DNA of 64,000 nucleotides from Haematobia irritans (Eukaryota > Arthropoda > Insecta > Diptera > Muscidae). Every line of letters begins with the position of its first letter. Positions within the stretch are counted from its first letter, which is position 1. Under the pieces are notes generated by a model. It was not told where the DNA came from and made no database searches. It saw only the letters and a list, made by a program, of their open reading frames with translations. The stretch covers positions 61,760,891 to 61,824,890 of the forward strand of contig NC_134398.1 of assembly GCF_050003625.1 (NCBI RefSeq), read 5' to 3'. Below are positions 35,688 through 47,399 of this stretch, in pieces. The position numbers and the translations under genes were made by a program.

Positions 35688-36056
35688 ATGAAGTTTGCAA
35701 GAGAGAATAAAAATTGGAAGACAGATGACTGGAGACGTGTTATCTGGTCAGATGAATCAAAATTTAACGGTATCCAATCGGACGGTAAACAATATTGCTG
35801 GCGTCGTCCTGGAGATACCATTCAACTCCATCATGTTAAGCAAATTGTGAAGCATGGTGGTGGAAGCATCATTGTTTGGGGCTGCTTCACTTGGTGGCTC
35901 ATTGGGCCATTGCAGAAAATTGATGGTATTATGAAGAAGGAAGACTACCTCGTCATTTTGCAGACTCATCTTCTGAGTTTGTTGACAAGAGTGCCTATCC
36001 TGAAGATGAAGTCGTATTTCAACAGGATGGTGATCCGAAGCTTTGTCAAAATTTAA
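35688..36056 (+). pseudogene. Tc1 transposase catalytic-domain fragment
   Basis: The frame contains WRRVIWSDESKFN (first catalytic D), GGGSIIVWGCFTWW and IGPLQKIDG, typical of Tc1 transposases. After about 35970 the frame shifts; the second catalytic region (FQQDGDPK-like text) is readable in another frame near 36010-36035. The N-terminal DNA-binding domain and the last catalytic E are absent. Confidence 0.85.
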
Positions 36057-36320
36057 AAATTGTAGGGCCCATATCTTGCAAACGGTAAAAGATAATTGCA
36101 CAGGCACGCTTTACAGCTAAAACAAAATTTCATACCTCCGAGGTGACCAACTTTCAACGCCTACACGTCTGCCTGTGGACCCACTTGGCAAACTTAAATG
36201 AAAACACTTCAGCTTTAACACACAGAAAAAATAATGTTGATATCTTTATCCGTTCAAAAGTTACAGAATTATTTCCCAAAAAGCGATTTGGAACAACTGT
36301 GCAATGTTTCATACATGCGA
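36057..36320 (-). repeat. reverse copy of the CACAGTGGTTCC repeat
   Basis: Reverse complement of 29227-29560: shares TATCTTGCAAACGGTAAAAG, GACCAACTTTCAACGCC, TTGATATCTTTATCCGTTC and CGATTTGGAACAACTGTGC. Open frames on both strands here are chance. Confidence 0.7.
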
Positions 36321-36389
36321 AAAAAAGTTTTTGGTTAAACATTTGTGAGAGTAACAAGGAGAGCAAAACTTTATTTTGCATTCCAATTT

Positions 36390-37570
36390 GCTCATAAATA
36401 AATATTAAGTAAAAGTTTTTTATTTTAAGCCAAAGTCGGCTTAATATATCAAATCAAATGCAAGCTATGCTATGACTCATAAAGGAATATAAAACTAAAG
36501 TTTACTTATTTTAAGTCATAGTCGTCTTAAGATAGCAAAAGAAATGCAAGCCGCTACCATTACAATCAAAACAAAAAGTTTTCGACGGTTGAAAATCGAT
36601 GAGAGCATTGAGGAGAAAAAACATTATTTTGTGGTCTCAATTCCTAACTCTCACAGACGAATTAAGTAACATTTTTCTTGTTTTAACTCAAAACAAGCTT
36701 AAATCAAACTTTAAGTAGTTGAGTTACACAATTAAGCACACTCTGTACTTAATATGAGTGTAACTTAGTATTTGCGTACTTAAAATTTAAAATACGAATT
36801 CAGGCTAAAAATAAGAATTAGAAATTGATTTTAGAAATCTACTTTTCTTTGGATGTACTATTGAAGTCGAACATTCAAAAGATATAAATCTATACAAATA
36901 TATGTTTATACGCAGGTGCATTTCCTTAGCTTTAATAGATCTGGCGAATGGAGGTGCTAGCAGCTTAAAGGTAGAATAATGTCGGAATATGTAAGTAAGA
37001 CCGAATCTTATACATCTTGTATACTCAATTCAAATAAAATGCTCAAGATTGTTTGCTTGATGGAAGGTTGTTTAATGTTAAACGTATCTTTGATTATTAT
37101 GAATATTAAGTCAAAGTTCGGACTTATACCGAGCACTTTAAATGAAGCAAATTCTGCCACAATCTGCCACAACCTGTAGATCTTTGTTTATACTATGTTA
37201 TGCTAAATATGATCCGATATGGACTAATTGCTAAACCCGCTATTACTATGCCAGTATTGTCAAGTGGTTTTTGAAAATTTCTCCAAAATAACATATTAAG
37301 AAAAACAAAATCCCTATAATAATACTGTAAGTATATCAATTTAAAAAGCAGGTAAAACAAAATAATTTAATGTTGAAATAAAACTAATTAAAAATATATA
37401 AGCGAAAATTCGGTTTCTAAAGTAGAAAAAATATACAAAATTAAATTCAGTAAACATATATTATAAGCCAAACGAGTCCAAATTGTCTATATCTGCTGCA
37501 GCTGCAGTGTACAAATTGTTGGAAGTAAATAACTTAATAATTTCACTTGTAAGTGTAAAATTATGATAAT
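36390..37570. other. unassigned DNA with a short imperfect direct repeat
   Basis: Segments near 36417-36470 and 36500-36555 are similar (TTATTTTAAG, CGTCTTAA or CGGCTTAA, AAATGCAAGC). Nothing else is recognised up to 37570. Confidence 0.45.
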
Positions 37571-37579
37571 TATGGTCAT

Positions 37580-38343
37580 TAGCGTAGCCAGACAATTTTC
37601 CTAGGGGGGATATAGCCCCCCTAACTAAAAATTTATAGACTGAACTTATAGGTTCAATTATTGTTTTACTTCATAAAAATGAATAAAAAATTAGACATCC
37701 AAATAACTAGACAATCCATTTATAACAAAGCAACTAAAAGTAGTTCCACACTTTTCCCAGCAAAAAATTGGGAGTTGTTCAAAAGGCACAACTTTAAAAG
37801 CACTTCAAAAAATATCCTCACAAAGAAGTTAATTTTTTAAAACTACACAGGAAGTGTTTCACTTAATTATTTTCATATTTTAATGTGTATTTTTTGTTTT
37901 CTTTTTTTTCAAATAGTTTAAAAAAGAGTAAGAATAAATGAAATGGTAAAAATTATTCAAATTTTGCCACAGAAATGCTAAATCGATTAGAGAAAAATCT
38001 ATAATTTTTGAAAATATTTGAGAGAAAACGTTTCAAACAAGCGTTAGAATGCATTAAAAAATCATAAAAAAATATAAAAAATATTTAGTTGGGAAAATAT
38101 CAAAAATATTTGTTTAATTCACATTACTATCACTGAATTCGGATCACACCTCAAGAAGTGATGCAAATTTATTGCAACGGCTGTTGAAACGGTTGACATT
38201 CGTCCTATGAAAAGTTCATATTACATTCGTCGCTTCTCCGCCAATATTGCACCACTTCCGGACTAAAAACGAACATTTTCACATGGGGGGCTAAAATTTT
38301 TCTGGTGGGTCTAGGCCCCCTCCCCAGAGGCCTTTCTACGCTT
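37580..38343. mobile_element. candidate hAT-like element (about 764 bp)
   Basis: Left TAGCGTAGCCAG and right, other strand, AAGCGTAGAAAGGCC give an imperfect inverted repeat. The flanks ATGGTCAT and ATGATGAT match at six of eight bases, so a decayed 8-bp duplication is possible. Both ends hold G- or C-runs (CCTAGGGGGG, GCCCCCTCCCC). No transposase. Confidence 0.45.
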
Positions 38344-38441
38344 ATGATGATGGTTATCACTAAGGAATATTTAACTCTCAAAATATTTTTAGTTGTTGAA
38401 GCTAATATAGATTTCTTAATTTGAAAAGGGTACCGAAAGTA

Positions 38442-39442
38442 CACTGAAAACAATATTGTCGTGAGGCCTAACACTTCTTGTCCTTAAATTAGAACATATT
38501 TATACACCCAAAAAAGTGACCCCACCGTGGAAGAAAATGTAGGTTAATTTTAGAAAATGTTAACTAGAATAGTTTTCTAATTGCAACATGTTACAAATAA
38601 GTTAATACTTTTTGTCAAATTGTTTTTTAAAAATAATTAATTTTTTTCTGTTGTTTAAGAAAATTTCATATGTTGGAAGAAAAAATTGGATTTAAAAATT
38701 TTTAAAATGTCTTTAGCGCTGTACGAAGTTCGAGACGGTTTCAATTTTAGTAAAATTTACTCATTTGAGTGACTTATGGACACAATTTAAGCAAACTTGT
38801 GCCATTTTAGGAAAATATGAACTATTTTATTTTTTAGTAAAATTGTGCACTATATTTGTATACAACTTTTTTTTCTTATTTTTAGTTCACGTCATTAAAG
38901 TTAGCAAAAAATTATTCAAATAAGGAACATTTACTCATATTGTGCAAAATTTAACTAAAATCAACTAATCGTCATGAACTAAAATAAAGTTCAGTTGGCA
39001 ATAGAGCCCCTTTTTTCTGGGTGTAGGAAAAACATTTTGTTTGACTAAGCTCAACTATGCTATGAAATCTTCTTCGTCTTTAAATTTGTTGACTTTTTGT
39101 ATCTTAAATAAAATTTAAAAAACTGTTGAGAAATAGGATATGTCTTGAAAGACATATCCGCTTAATTTTAAAGACGTTTTTTATTTGAGACATTGCATAA
39201 TTTCTACTTGAAGTCGATTCTGAATTTACTAATTTAAAATTTCGTTAACACGCTTTTAAAGGACTTAGATAGCACATGAATTAAAAACGAATACATTCAA
39301 ATTTGTTTCCTAGTACCAAGTACGAAAAATTCAAATTTAAAAGATAATTTTTTCTTAAAGGTATCCTCCCTTCAATTCGCCGCTTCTTTGGCTCGACATC
39401 AATACCAAAATCATTAGTGTAAAGACAAAATCAGTAGAACCG
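38442..39442 (+). mobile_element. MITE family M2 with another MITE inside
   Basis: Begins CACTGAAAACAATATTGTCG after TA (38440-38441). After about 60 bases it is interrupted by the MITE 38505-39023 and continues with CATTTTGTTTGACTAAGC to GACAAAATCAGTAGAACCG near 39442. The last bases of the family are missing and a SINE fragment follows. Confidence 0.72.
38505..39023. mobile_element. MITE with CACCCA termini (519 bp)
   Basis: Starts CACCCAAAAAAGTGACCCC and, on the other strand, CACCCAGAAAAAAGGGG, flanked by TA at 38503-38504 and 39024-39025. It is inserted in the M2 copy. Interior phrases (GAACTAAAATAAAGTT, TTTAGTTCACG) make it a distant relative of family M1. Confidence 0.82.
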
Positions 39443-39454
39443 TCAAATAAATGT

Positions 39455-39530
39455 TAAGTTAGGGTAAAGTGGCAGCCCGATTAAGTTTCAGGCTCACTTA
39501 GACTATTGAGTCCATTGTGATACCACATTT
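39455..39530 (-). mobile_element. SINE 3' fragment
   Basis: TTAAGTTAGGGTAAAGTGGC through GTGATACCACATTT matches the tail end of the SINE 28564-28910 with several differences. Confidence 0.7.
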
Positions 39531-39854
39531 ACTAAAAGTACCTATTACATATGGGCACTGCTAGTTTTAACCGCTGAACCTTCTCGATTATTTTCTTTTG
39601 ATGAACCAACCAACAAAGACTTTGGCAAACGATCTTTGATACCTTTTGGAGGATGACAGCTCATCCGATGATCGTTCCTTTTTTCCAGCTTCAACAATTC
39701 CTTGAGCCCATTTTAAGGAATCGCTTTGCCGATAACGTGCTTGGGTCGACTGATCCTAATTTCTTTAATATAAACAAAGCATTTCTGCTTTCGTGAGGGA
39801 TTACCTCCTTTTGAACCTTCCTGAGGGAAAGTTCGATTTGTCAAATTATTGCAA

Positions 39855-40369
39855 CACTGAAAAAACAGTGAACTCGCCAGGAAGAAAATTTTCGGTTAAT
39901 TTTAGAAAATTTTGGATATTTGTAGAAAATTTTAACTAAACAGTATTACAAACGTTGGCATCACGCCAATGTCATAAAAATAAGTAAATATTTTTCGAAA
40001 AATTCAAGAAAATTTATTAGGCATAAATAAGGTTTTTAACTTGTTAAAGAAAATTTTGAATGTTGAAGGAAAAACTTGGAGTTCAAAATTGCAAGAATGT
40101 CTTTAGTGACATACGAAGTTCATGATGGACGCATTTTTGGTAAAATTTACAAATTTGTAGAAATTCTGAAATATTTTGTGGAAGACACGAATTTAGTTAA
40201 TCTGTATGCTTCATTTGAGTTTATTTTTTTCCTCGGTTTTAGTTAATTTAACTAACGTATACAAAAAATTATTAGAGTAAAGGAAACTTCCTCCAAACAT
40301 AGTAATTCCATGAACTAAAACAAAGTTAAATTGGCTTTAGTGAAATAAAGAGTTTACTTTTTTTGAGTG
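39855..40369. mobile_element. MITE family M1-like (515 bp)
   Basis: Starts CACTGAAAAAACAGTGAAC and, on the other strand, CACTCAAAAAAAGTAAAC. Flanking bases are A, not a clear TA. Interior shares CATGAACTAAAACAAAGTT with the element at 38505 and AACTAAACAGTATTACAAACG with the fragment near 9330. Confidence 0.68.
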
Positions 40370-40399
40370 AAACTGTCGACCCGTCAATAGGTCGACTAA

Positions 40400-41075
40400 T
40401 TGGGCCTAACTCTTGGTCATGGCTCAAATTTATAGCTTCAGGCAGAGCAGTTCAACTAGCACAAGCAGAGCAGTTCAACTAGCACACTTCCCGAAGATAA
40501 ATTTTAAAATTTTACCTATCAAGAAAATATCAGATTCTGGATTTATAAGAAAAAAATTAAATTGAAAGTGTGCAAGAATATGATGAAACAACGCCTGGAT
40601 TTATTTATTTAAATGATTACTAGAAGTAAAATCTGGAAATTTTACAATCAGTTTCAAGCAATTTCTATGATTGCACTAATCATGAAAATTGCTTCTATAC
40701 CCACAAGAAGTGATATCCGTCTATAGTGAGGCCTTACCAAATGGACGCTTTTGTGAGTCTAAAATACCAGTATATTTACAATTTCAGGCAATTCCATAAA
40801 AACTACGGTTTTAAGAAACCCAAGGAGTTAAATAAGGACATCGGTCTTATGGGGCCTATACTAAAACATGGACCGATACTCACCGTTTTCGGCACACCGC
40901 TTTGTGGTTCTAAAATACTTCTAGATTTCAAATTTCAGGCAAATTGGATAAAAACTACGGTTTCTATAAGCTCGAGAAGTAAAATCTGGAGATCGGTCTA
41001 TATGGAGGCTATACCAGAACATGGACCGATACTCGCCATTTTCGGCACACCCTTTTATAGTCCTAATATACCATC
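40400..41075 (+). repeat. family B repeat, short copy
   Basis: A leader (CTTCCCGAAGATAAATTTTA, ATCAGATTCTGGATTTATAA, GTAAAATCTGGAAATTTTAC) like that at 15540-15990 is followed by two units of the array with spacing of about 152 bases (40842 to 40994). A 121-codon frame at 40726 crosses the units and is again a repeat translation. Confidence 0.72.
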
Positions 41076-41078
41076 ATT

Positions 41079-41256
41079 AAATCAATATTGAATTCATTGA
41101 AATCATTTTGATCAGTTTTTTTTTGCTGTTGCATTTCTCTGTTTGCTTTACCATTATTTGCTTTAAGTTTCTCCAACATTTGTTCACAAGGTAATTCGAA
41201 TATTTTCACCAGCAAATTATTCAGAATTATTCGTAGAAGCGGTTTAAAAGGTTATA
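41079..41256 (+). repeat. local duplication, copy 1
   Basis: AAATCAATATTGAATTCATT through GCGGTTTAAAAGGTTATA repeats at 43680-43846 with few differences and an extra 11 bases (ATTATTCGTAG region) here. The DD37E fragment starts directly after its final TA. Confidence 0.85.
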
Positions 41257-42054
41257 AAAGGTTATACGGTCAAAATTTGGTCAATATAAACTTGACGTAT
41301 TTCTTTCAATTTTGCATTTAAAAAACCTTAACACCCCTCATTTTGAAGGTGTGTGTGTAGAATGTTGCTCCTATTTTGATTTTGGAATTCACTCTTCAGT
41401 TGTCAAAATGCCGTCCAAGCAAGAAGAGCATCGTATCAAAATTTTGCTCGCGCATCGCGAAAATCCGAGCTACTCGCACGCAAAGCTGGCAAAATCGCTA
41501 AAAGTTGCCAAATCAACCGTTACAAATGTAATTAAAGTGTTTGGGAAAGTTTGTCAACAGCCAGGAAGTCTGGATCGGGGGGAAATCGAAAACCGGAAGC
41601 CGCTGAGATGACAAAGAGAGTTGCCGGTAGTTTCAAGCGAAACCCTAACCTCTCTCTCCGAGATGCTGCAAATAAGCTGGGTGTATCGTCTACAACCATG
41701 CATCGAGCCAAAAAACGAGCCGGACTATCGACTTACAAAAATGTAGTAACTCCAAATCGCGATGATAAACAAAATACGACGGCCAAAGCGCGATCCCGGA
41801 GGCTGCACACGACGATGCTGACGAAGTTTGACTGCGTGGTAATGGACGACGAAACCTACGTCAAAGCCGACTACAAGCAGCTTCCGGGACAGGAGTTTTA
41901 TACGGCAAAAGGAAGGGGATAGGTAGCAGATATTTTCAAGCACATAAAACTGTCAAAGTTTGCAAAGAAATATCTGGTTTGGCAAGCCATCTGTATCTGT
42001 GGCTTGAAAAGCAGAATTTTCATAGCTTCCGGGACTGTCAACCAAGAAATTTAC
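41257..42054 (+). mobile_element. DD37E element, 3'-truncated copy
   Basis: Left end AAAGGTTATACGGTC differs at two bases from the end of the copy at 34365; it follows TA. It stops at about 42054 within the catalytic domain, where an M2 MITE end (CTTTAGAACCGGGTATGC) follows. Confidence 0.85.
41408..42054 (+). pseudogene. DD37E transposase, N-terminal half
   Basis: From the ATG at 41408 (MPSKQEEHRIKIL) through both DNA-binding helices to VVMDDETYVKAD and the region before the second D. A small indel near 41545-41552 (GGGAAAGTTTGTCAACAG) shifts the frame, and a TAG at about 41920 breaks GRGN. Unlike the copy at 34514, the FDCVVMDD junction is intact here, so each copy preserves what the other lost. 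Confidence 0.85.
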
Positions 42055-42759
42055 CTAAAGAACTTAAAGAAGAACCTAAAATCTTTAGAACCGGGTATGC
42101 TTTTTTTATTGTATGCAGTAGGCTTTATACTTTACGATACTAATACTGGATACTAACGTCTGATTTTATTGCCTCATATTTTGAAGTTTCTTCGACTCTA
42201 TTCGGATAGTAGTGGTAAATAGACGTTTATGATATAAAACGAGTTAAATGTCAATACGACCGCCTTATAAACCGATCTCGAGATTTAAAGTTTGAGATAG
42301 GGTTTCCATGGAGTTTGTATCTGAAAAATGATCCACAATCTTGCAAAATATTATCTCTATTAATCCATATTACTCTTGAATATTTTAGGAAAGAAAATCT
42401 TTAAGCATCTTTATAGCAATTACTGAGTTAAATAATCAACATCAAAATCCATACCTATACAAGATGTTGAAGAATACCTAATAGATTGAAAGATATATAA
42501 GCTTGGAATCTCTCCAAGATAGGTGGTGTTTATTTGTTTTAATTGAAGGGAAATATTCCATTTACTCAAATAAATTATTTTCTTTATATATTCCAGAATT
42601 AAGCATTTAATGATGTTAATGAGATAATGCTTTATTCACAGAAGCAAATGCCAAAAGAATATATGTTTACTTCAGGAAATATTCTCCCGTATCCGCCTAG
42701 ATACAAGAAGATTACGCCCACAATATAATCCTCACTAATATTCACATGTTCTCTGAGTA

Positions 42760-42791
<32 letters not shown>

Positions 42792-43679
42792 AGCATTTCC
42801 GTTTCCCATATTTTTATAAAGCAGGCTATTCTATATGTATGTGTGTGTGTATTTCATACTGAGACATCTCCATTTACAGCAATTTTATAGTAATCAAATA
42901 TAATTCCATCATTTGTCAAGAGCATGTATATTCATTCATTTCCATTTGTGGCTCAATAGGAAAAAAAAAGGCCAAAAAGTTAATGAATGAACAAAAATAA
43001 TCAAAAGACTATACTATGCTCGTTCGTCATTTGTCTGTCTTGCACACGAGCCTAAGGAAATTTCCAGTTATTTATTTTTATGATGACAACAATAAAGATG
43101 ATAGTGGGGACGGACGGATGAATGGCTAAGGACACTGTCGAGGGAAACGATGATAATGTTAATAATGATGACATTTAACTTAAACTTGGTCACCCACAAT
43201 ATTATAATGTGGCAAATAAACCGGCAGTCTGGTATTTTTAACATGACACCAATAGTTGTCACGTTTCGTCGCTAAACAAATATCCTTTGTTCACAGTTGA
43301 CCGACATTTGTAGAAATTATTTTTCGTTTCTCGCCTTTTCTTTTTGAGTAGTTTTACCCTACCATCCGGGACAATGTGTTCATCGATTGTGTCTAAAAAT
43401 ATTAATCGTGAACATTTATCGTGTTCTCTATCTCACCCATACTCTTGTGGTCATAATGGAAGTATGCCATGCTTTTGTAAACATGCCATGGCCACTTGTT
43501 CCAATTTGTGTGAATGACCACCATTCATTGATAAATTTGTTCTTCGTGTATTTAATTAAACATTTATTCATTGAGCAAACACAACCCGTTCCATGACGGA
43601 TATTCGAGTTGCGGAATTCCTTGATATGGTGCTGGCGGTGGTGGTGATGGTTAGCGTGTTTTTTTGTATGCGTTTCATA
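42055..43679. other. M2 end fragment then unassigned DNA with (CT)n
   Basis: 42060-42115 is an M2 terminus. The rest has no recognised repeat except (CT)13 at about 42766-42791 and a short (GT)n at about 42839-42851. Frames at 43068-43596 are short and without a domain. This may be host intergenic DNA. Confidence 0.45.
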
Positions 43680-43846
43680 AAATCAATATTGAATTCATTG
43701 AAATCATTTTTATCAGTTTTTTTGTTGTTGTTACATTTCTCTGTTTGCTTTACCATTATTTGCTTTAACTTTCTGCAACATTTGTTCACAAGGTAATTCG
43801 AATATTTTCACCAGCAAATTATTCAGAAGCGGTTTAAAAGGTTATA
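43680..43846 (+). repeat. local duplication, copy 2
   Basis: Uninterrupted partner of 41079-41256. It continues into ACTTTAAAGCATCTGG after the shared GGTTATA, which probably shows the sequence before the DD37E insertion. Confidence 0.85.
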
Positions 43847-44636
<790 letters not shown>

Positions 44637-44654
44637 TACATATAATGGACTGTT

Positions 44655-45030
44655 GGGGTTCAAAAATAACCTTTTTTATTGAAAAAATAAAATTTGTAAC
44701 AAACGAATTTTATTGGTGATAAAAGTGTATACTTTTCGAAGCAATTCATTGGAACGGTTGAAATTTGAAGAAGTTTTAATTCCAAGTAATTCAATTGTAG
44801 ATTACAGCCTGTAATAGAAGTTTGTACGCAATCAGTGGTGGAGGGTACATAAGATTTGACCTGATGGTACTTTTTTCGTTTTTTATACCCTGCGCCACAC
44901 TGTGGAACAGGGTATTATAAGTTAGTGCATATGTTTGTAACACCCAGAAGGAGACGAGGTAGACATATGGTGTCTTTGGCAATAATGCTCAGGGTGGTTC
45001 CCTGAGTCGATATAACCGTGTCTGTCTGTC
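44655..45030 (-). repeat. element fragment, then family C tail (reverse)
   Basis: 44655-44760 is the reverse of the left arm of the element at 25201. From about 44880 the text TGGAACAGGGTATTATAAGT, CACCCAGAAGGAGACGAGG and CCGTGTCTGTCTGTC is the reverse of the family C tail at about 59240-59385. Confidence 0.65.
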
Positions 45031-45110
45031 TGCCTGACCGTTGATAATTATTAATAGACTCCGATCAAGACTTAAGTGGCCTAAATAGTTATTTAATTAA
45101 CGTTTTTATA

Positions 45111-45440
45111 CACTGAATAACTACTGCCGTGAAGTCAAAAAATGTCATATCCTTAAAATACGAATACGAATTTTGTTTAGCATAGAATACGCATTTTTTC
45201 GATATAAAGCCTTTTCCCTTTGTTCAAAGGCGATACATACATTAAAATACGAATTTTGCTTAGCATAGAAAAGGAATTTTGCTGAAATAAAGCCTTTTTC
45301 CTTTGTTCAAAGGCGATACAATTTTCAATTTAGTCTTTTTGTCATTATAGTAAGTAAACATACATGACATTTTACTTCTTCAAACTAAAATCTTCAAATA
45401 TAAACAATATTTAAAAATGTTTTTTTTATGGTATTTACTA
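45111..45440 (+). mobile_element. MITE family M2 fragment with internal duplication
   Basis: Begins CACTGAATAACTACTGCCG. A segment of about 80 bases (AAAATACGAA ... CTTTGTTCAAAGGCGATAC) appears twice, at about 45158-45234 and 45243-45319. The remaining M2 interior is missing. Confidence 0.68.
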
Positions 45441-45802
45441 AAAATATATTTCCTCCTGTTCCAAATTTAATCCATATCAATATAGCAACAATACGCCTTG
45501 GAGAAAGTACATTGCCTATCATTTTACTAGATAAGTGAGTACTCATCAATGATGGAAATCAATTAAACAGAAAACTGTTTGTAAGCCGAAGGCATTTGAA
45601 TATAAAAATTTTTAATTAAATTTCCCAGTATATAAAATTTATATTAAGATAGTACATGTGTTGAACATGGGTGGATAGATAATTGCTTTTTAAAAATATA
45701 CCATTATATCTTTATAGTTGAGAACAGTGCTACACGAAAATATTTTTGCAGTTTTCACCACTATGTGAAAAGAATATAATAACCATAATTTACATGAAAA
45801 TA

Positions 45803-46937
45803 CACTGTTAGAAAAATATGTTTTTCATATGTTCCGATATAAACAAAATGTGTTTCGGGCACAATTTTAAAACACAATATATTTAAGTGAAAACATGTAA
45901 TGTTCCTAAAGTAACACTAAATGTTTGGGACATCTATATTAATATGTTAGAATATATTATGTTTGGAGCATGAATGTTGCATAAAAATCATATGTGTGAA
46001 TGCAAACATATATAAATTTACAAATTTCGACTAAACATACATATGTTGTGATATTTTATTCAAAGCGACAGAGAGAGTATAGAGAAAGAAATAGAGATGG
46101 AAACCGGGAGAGTTGACGATGGATATCAACATAACACAGCGAAAGAATAAAAAGAGAACAATTTCTGTGAAACCGCTTGTATGTTGTTTCGGAAAACTGT
46201 TTTATGATAAGGTCAAAAATTTTATATGCTTAAGTCTAAATATTATTTAATTTGAATAAAGAGAATAGACATTCGGAACCAAGAGAATAGGCATTTGAAA
46301 AACAAACAGCATATGTTTTCGCCTTGAGAGCAGCATTTTTTGTATGTGTGGACATGTGTTTTGTTTATCATTTTGGCATTATGGGCACAATTTTTTTCTT
46401 GGTTCGTTAAAAGAAATCAGGGGTCTTCATAAAAATAACGAAAGGACACTATACTCTTTTTAGAGTTGGGACAGTAAAATGAAATAAGGAGGAAATAGGG
46501 AAAAATTACACAGTAAAATGTATAAAAACAAAGTTTAGTTCCTTTTTATTAATAAGTAGTCCACGAGGAGTTGACGAACACCTTGAAATATAAAAAATGG
46601 TCCTCGTTTCGATTCTCCGTGCAGGCGAAAGGTAAAATTTAAAAAAGGTATAAAAGTGAATAATTTCTTCAACATTATTTGTATTACAGAAAAAGGTGCC
46701 AAAAACTAAAATATTTCGTGGAAGTAAAAATTACGAGTATGTTAGGCAATGAGCACAATCGTCTTTGGGAAAAATTCTTCCAAGCATATGATAATTTTGG
46801 GCTCAAAATGCTTCCAAACATATAATATGTTCACATAAAACAAACATATTAATGTTTCGGCAGTATCCAATAATATATGTGCTTCCTGCAAAATATGTTT
46901 GGAACATATGTTAGAGAGGCGATTTTTTTTGAGGGTG
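45803..46937 (+). mobile_element. element X (1135 bp, TA target)
   Basis: Starts CACTGTTAGAAAAATATG and, on the other strand, CACCCTCAAAAAAAATCG, flanked by TA (45801-45802, 46938-46939). The inverted repeat is short and weak. The interior holds repeated AACATAT/ATATGTT motifs at both ends and a decayed tRNA-like piece at about 46600-46625. A second copy in reverse lies at about 56431-58041, which supports the left boundary and orientation. Confidence 0.72.
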
Positions 46938-47399
46938 TATACTCTGTGGAAATTTTGTTCAGATATAAATATAGTCCCTTTATAGACGTATGTGGTCGAC
47001 TAAATATTGCCTTTTCATTCAAAATTATTTGAACGGATATGACGGCAAAAGTTTCCGTAACACCTAAAAAAATAAAATCAAGGTTTATTTTAGAAATTTT
47101 TAGCTAAAATATAAATATTTCTTGTTTTAGTTTTATAGGAAATGTTCATATTTGTAAAACAAATTATACAGAAACAAGTAGGAGTATATAGGGCCGTAAG
47201 TTCGGCCAAGCCGAAGCTTACGTATCCTCCACAATGGATTGCGTAGAAACTTCTACTAAAGACTGTCATCCACAATCGAATTATTGGGTTGCGGTAAAAC
47301 TTGCCAATGGCAAGGTATCTTAAAACTTCCTAACACCGTCTTTTATATTGTAAGATAGTGCATACGTGGTATATATTGAATTTAAAAAACTCCTATTAA

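Larger units (their letters stand above)
34102..36056 (+). mobile_element. Tc1-type element remnant, split by a DD37E element
   Basis: The left end CAGTGGCGTGCATAAATGAG follows TA (34100-34101) and is a typical Tc1-style terminus. Non-coding left arm continues to 34364, where the DD37E element (34365-35658) is inserted at TA. Tc1 transposase coding sequence resumes at about 35688. The right terminus is missing; at about 36056 it abuts a different repeat. Confidence 0.72.

Noticed and set aside
42766..42791. GAGA-type regulatory element
   Set aside because: A simple (CT)13 microsatellite with no promoter or gene nearby; regulatory use cannot be supported.
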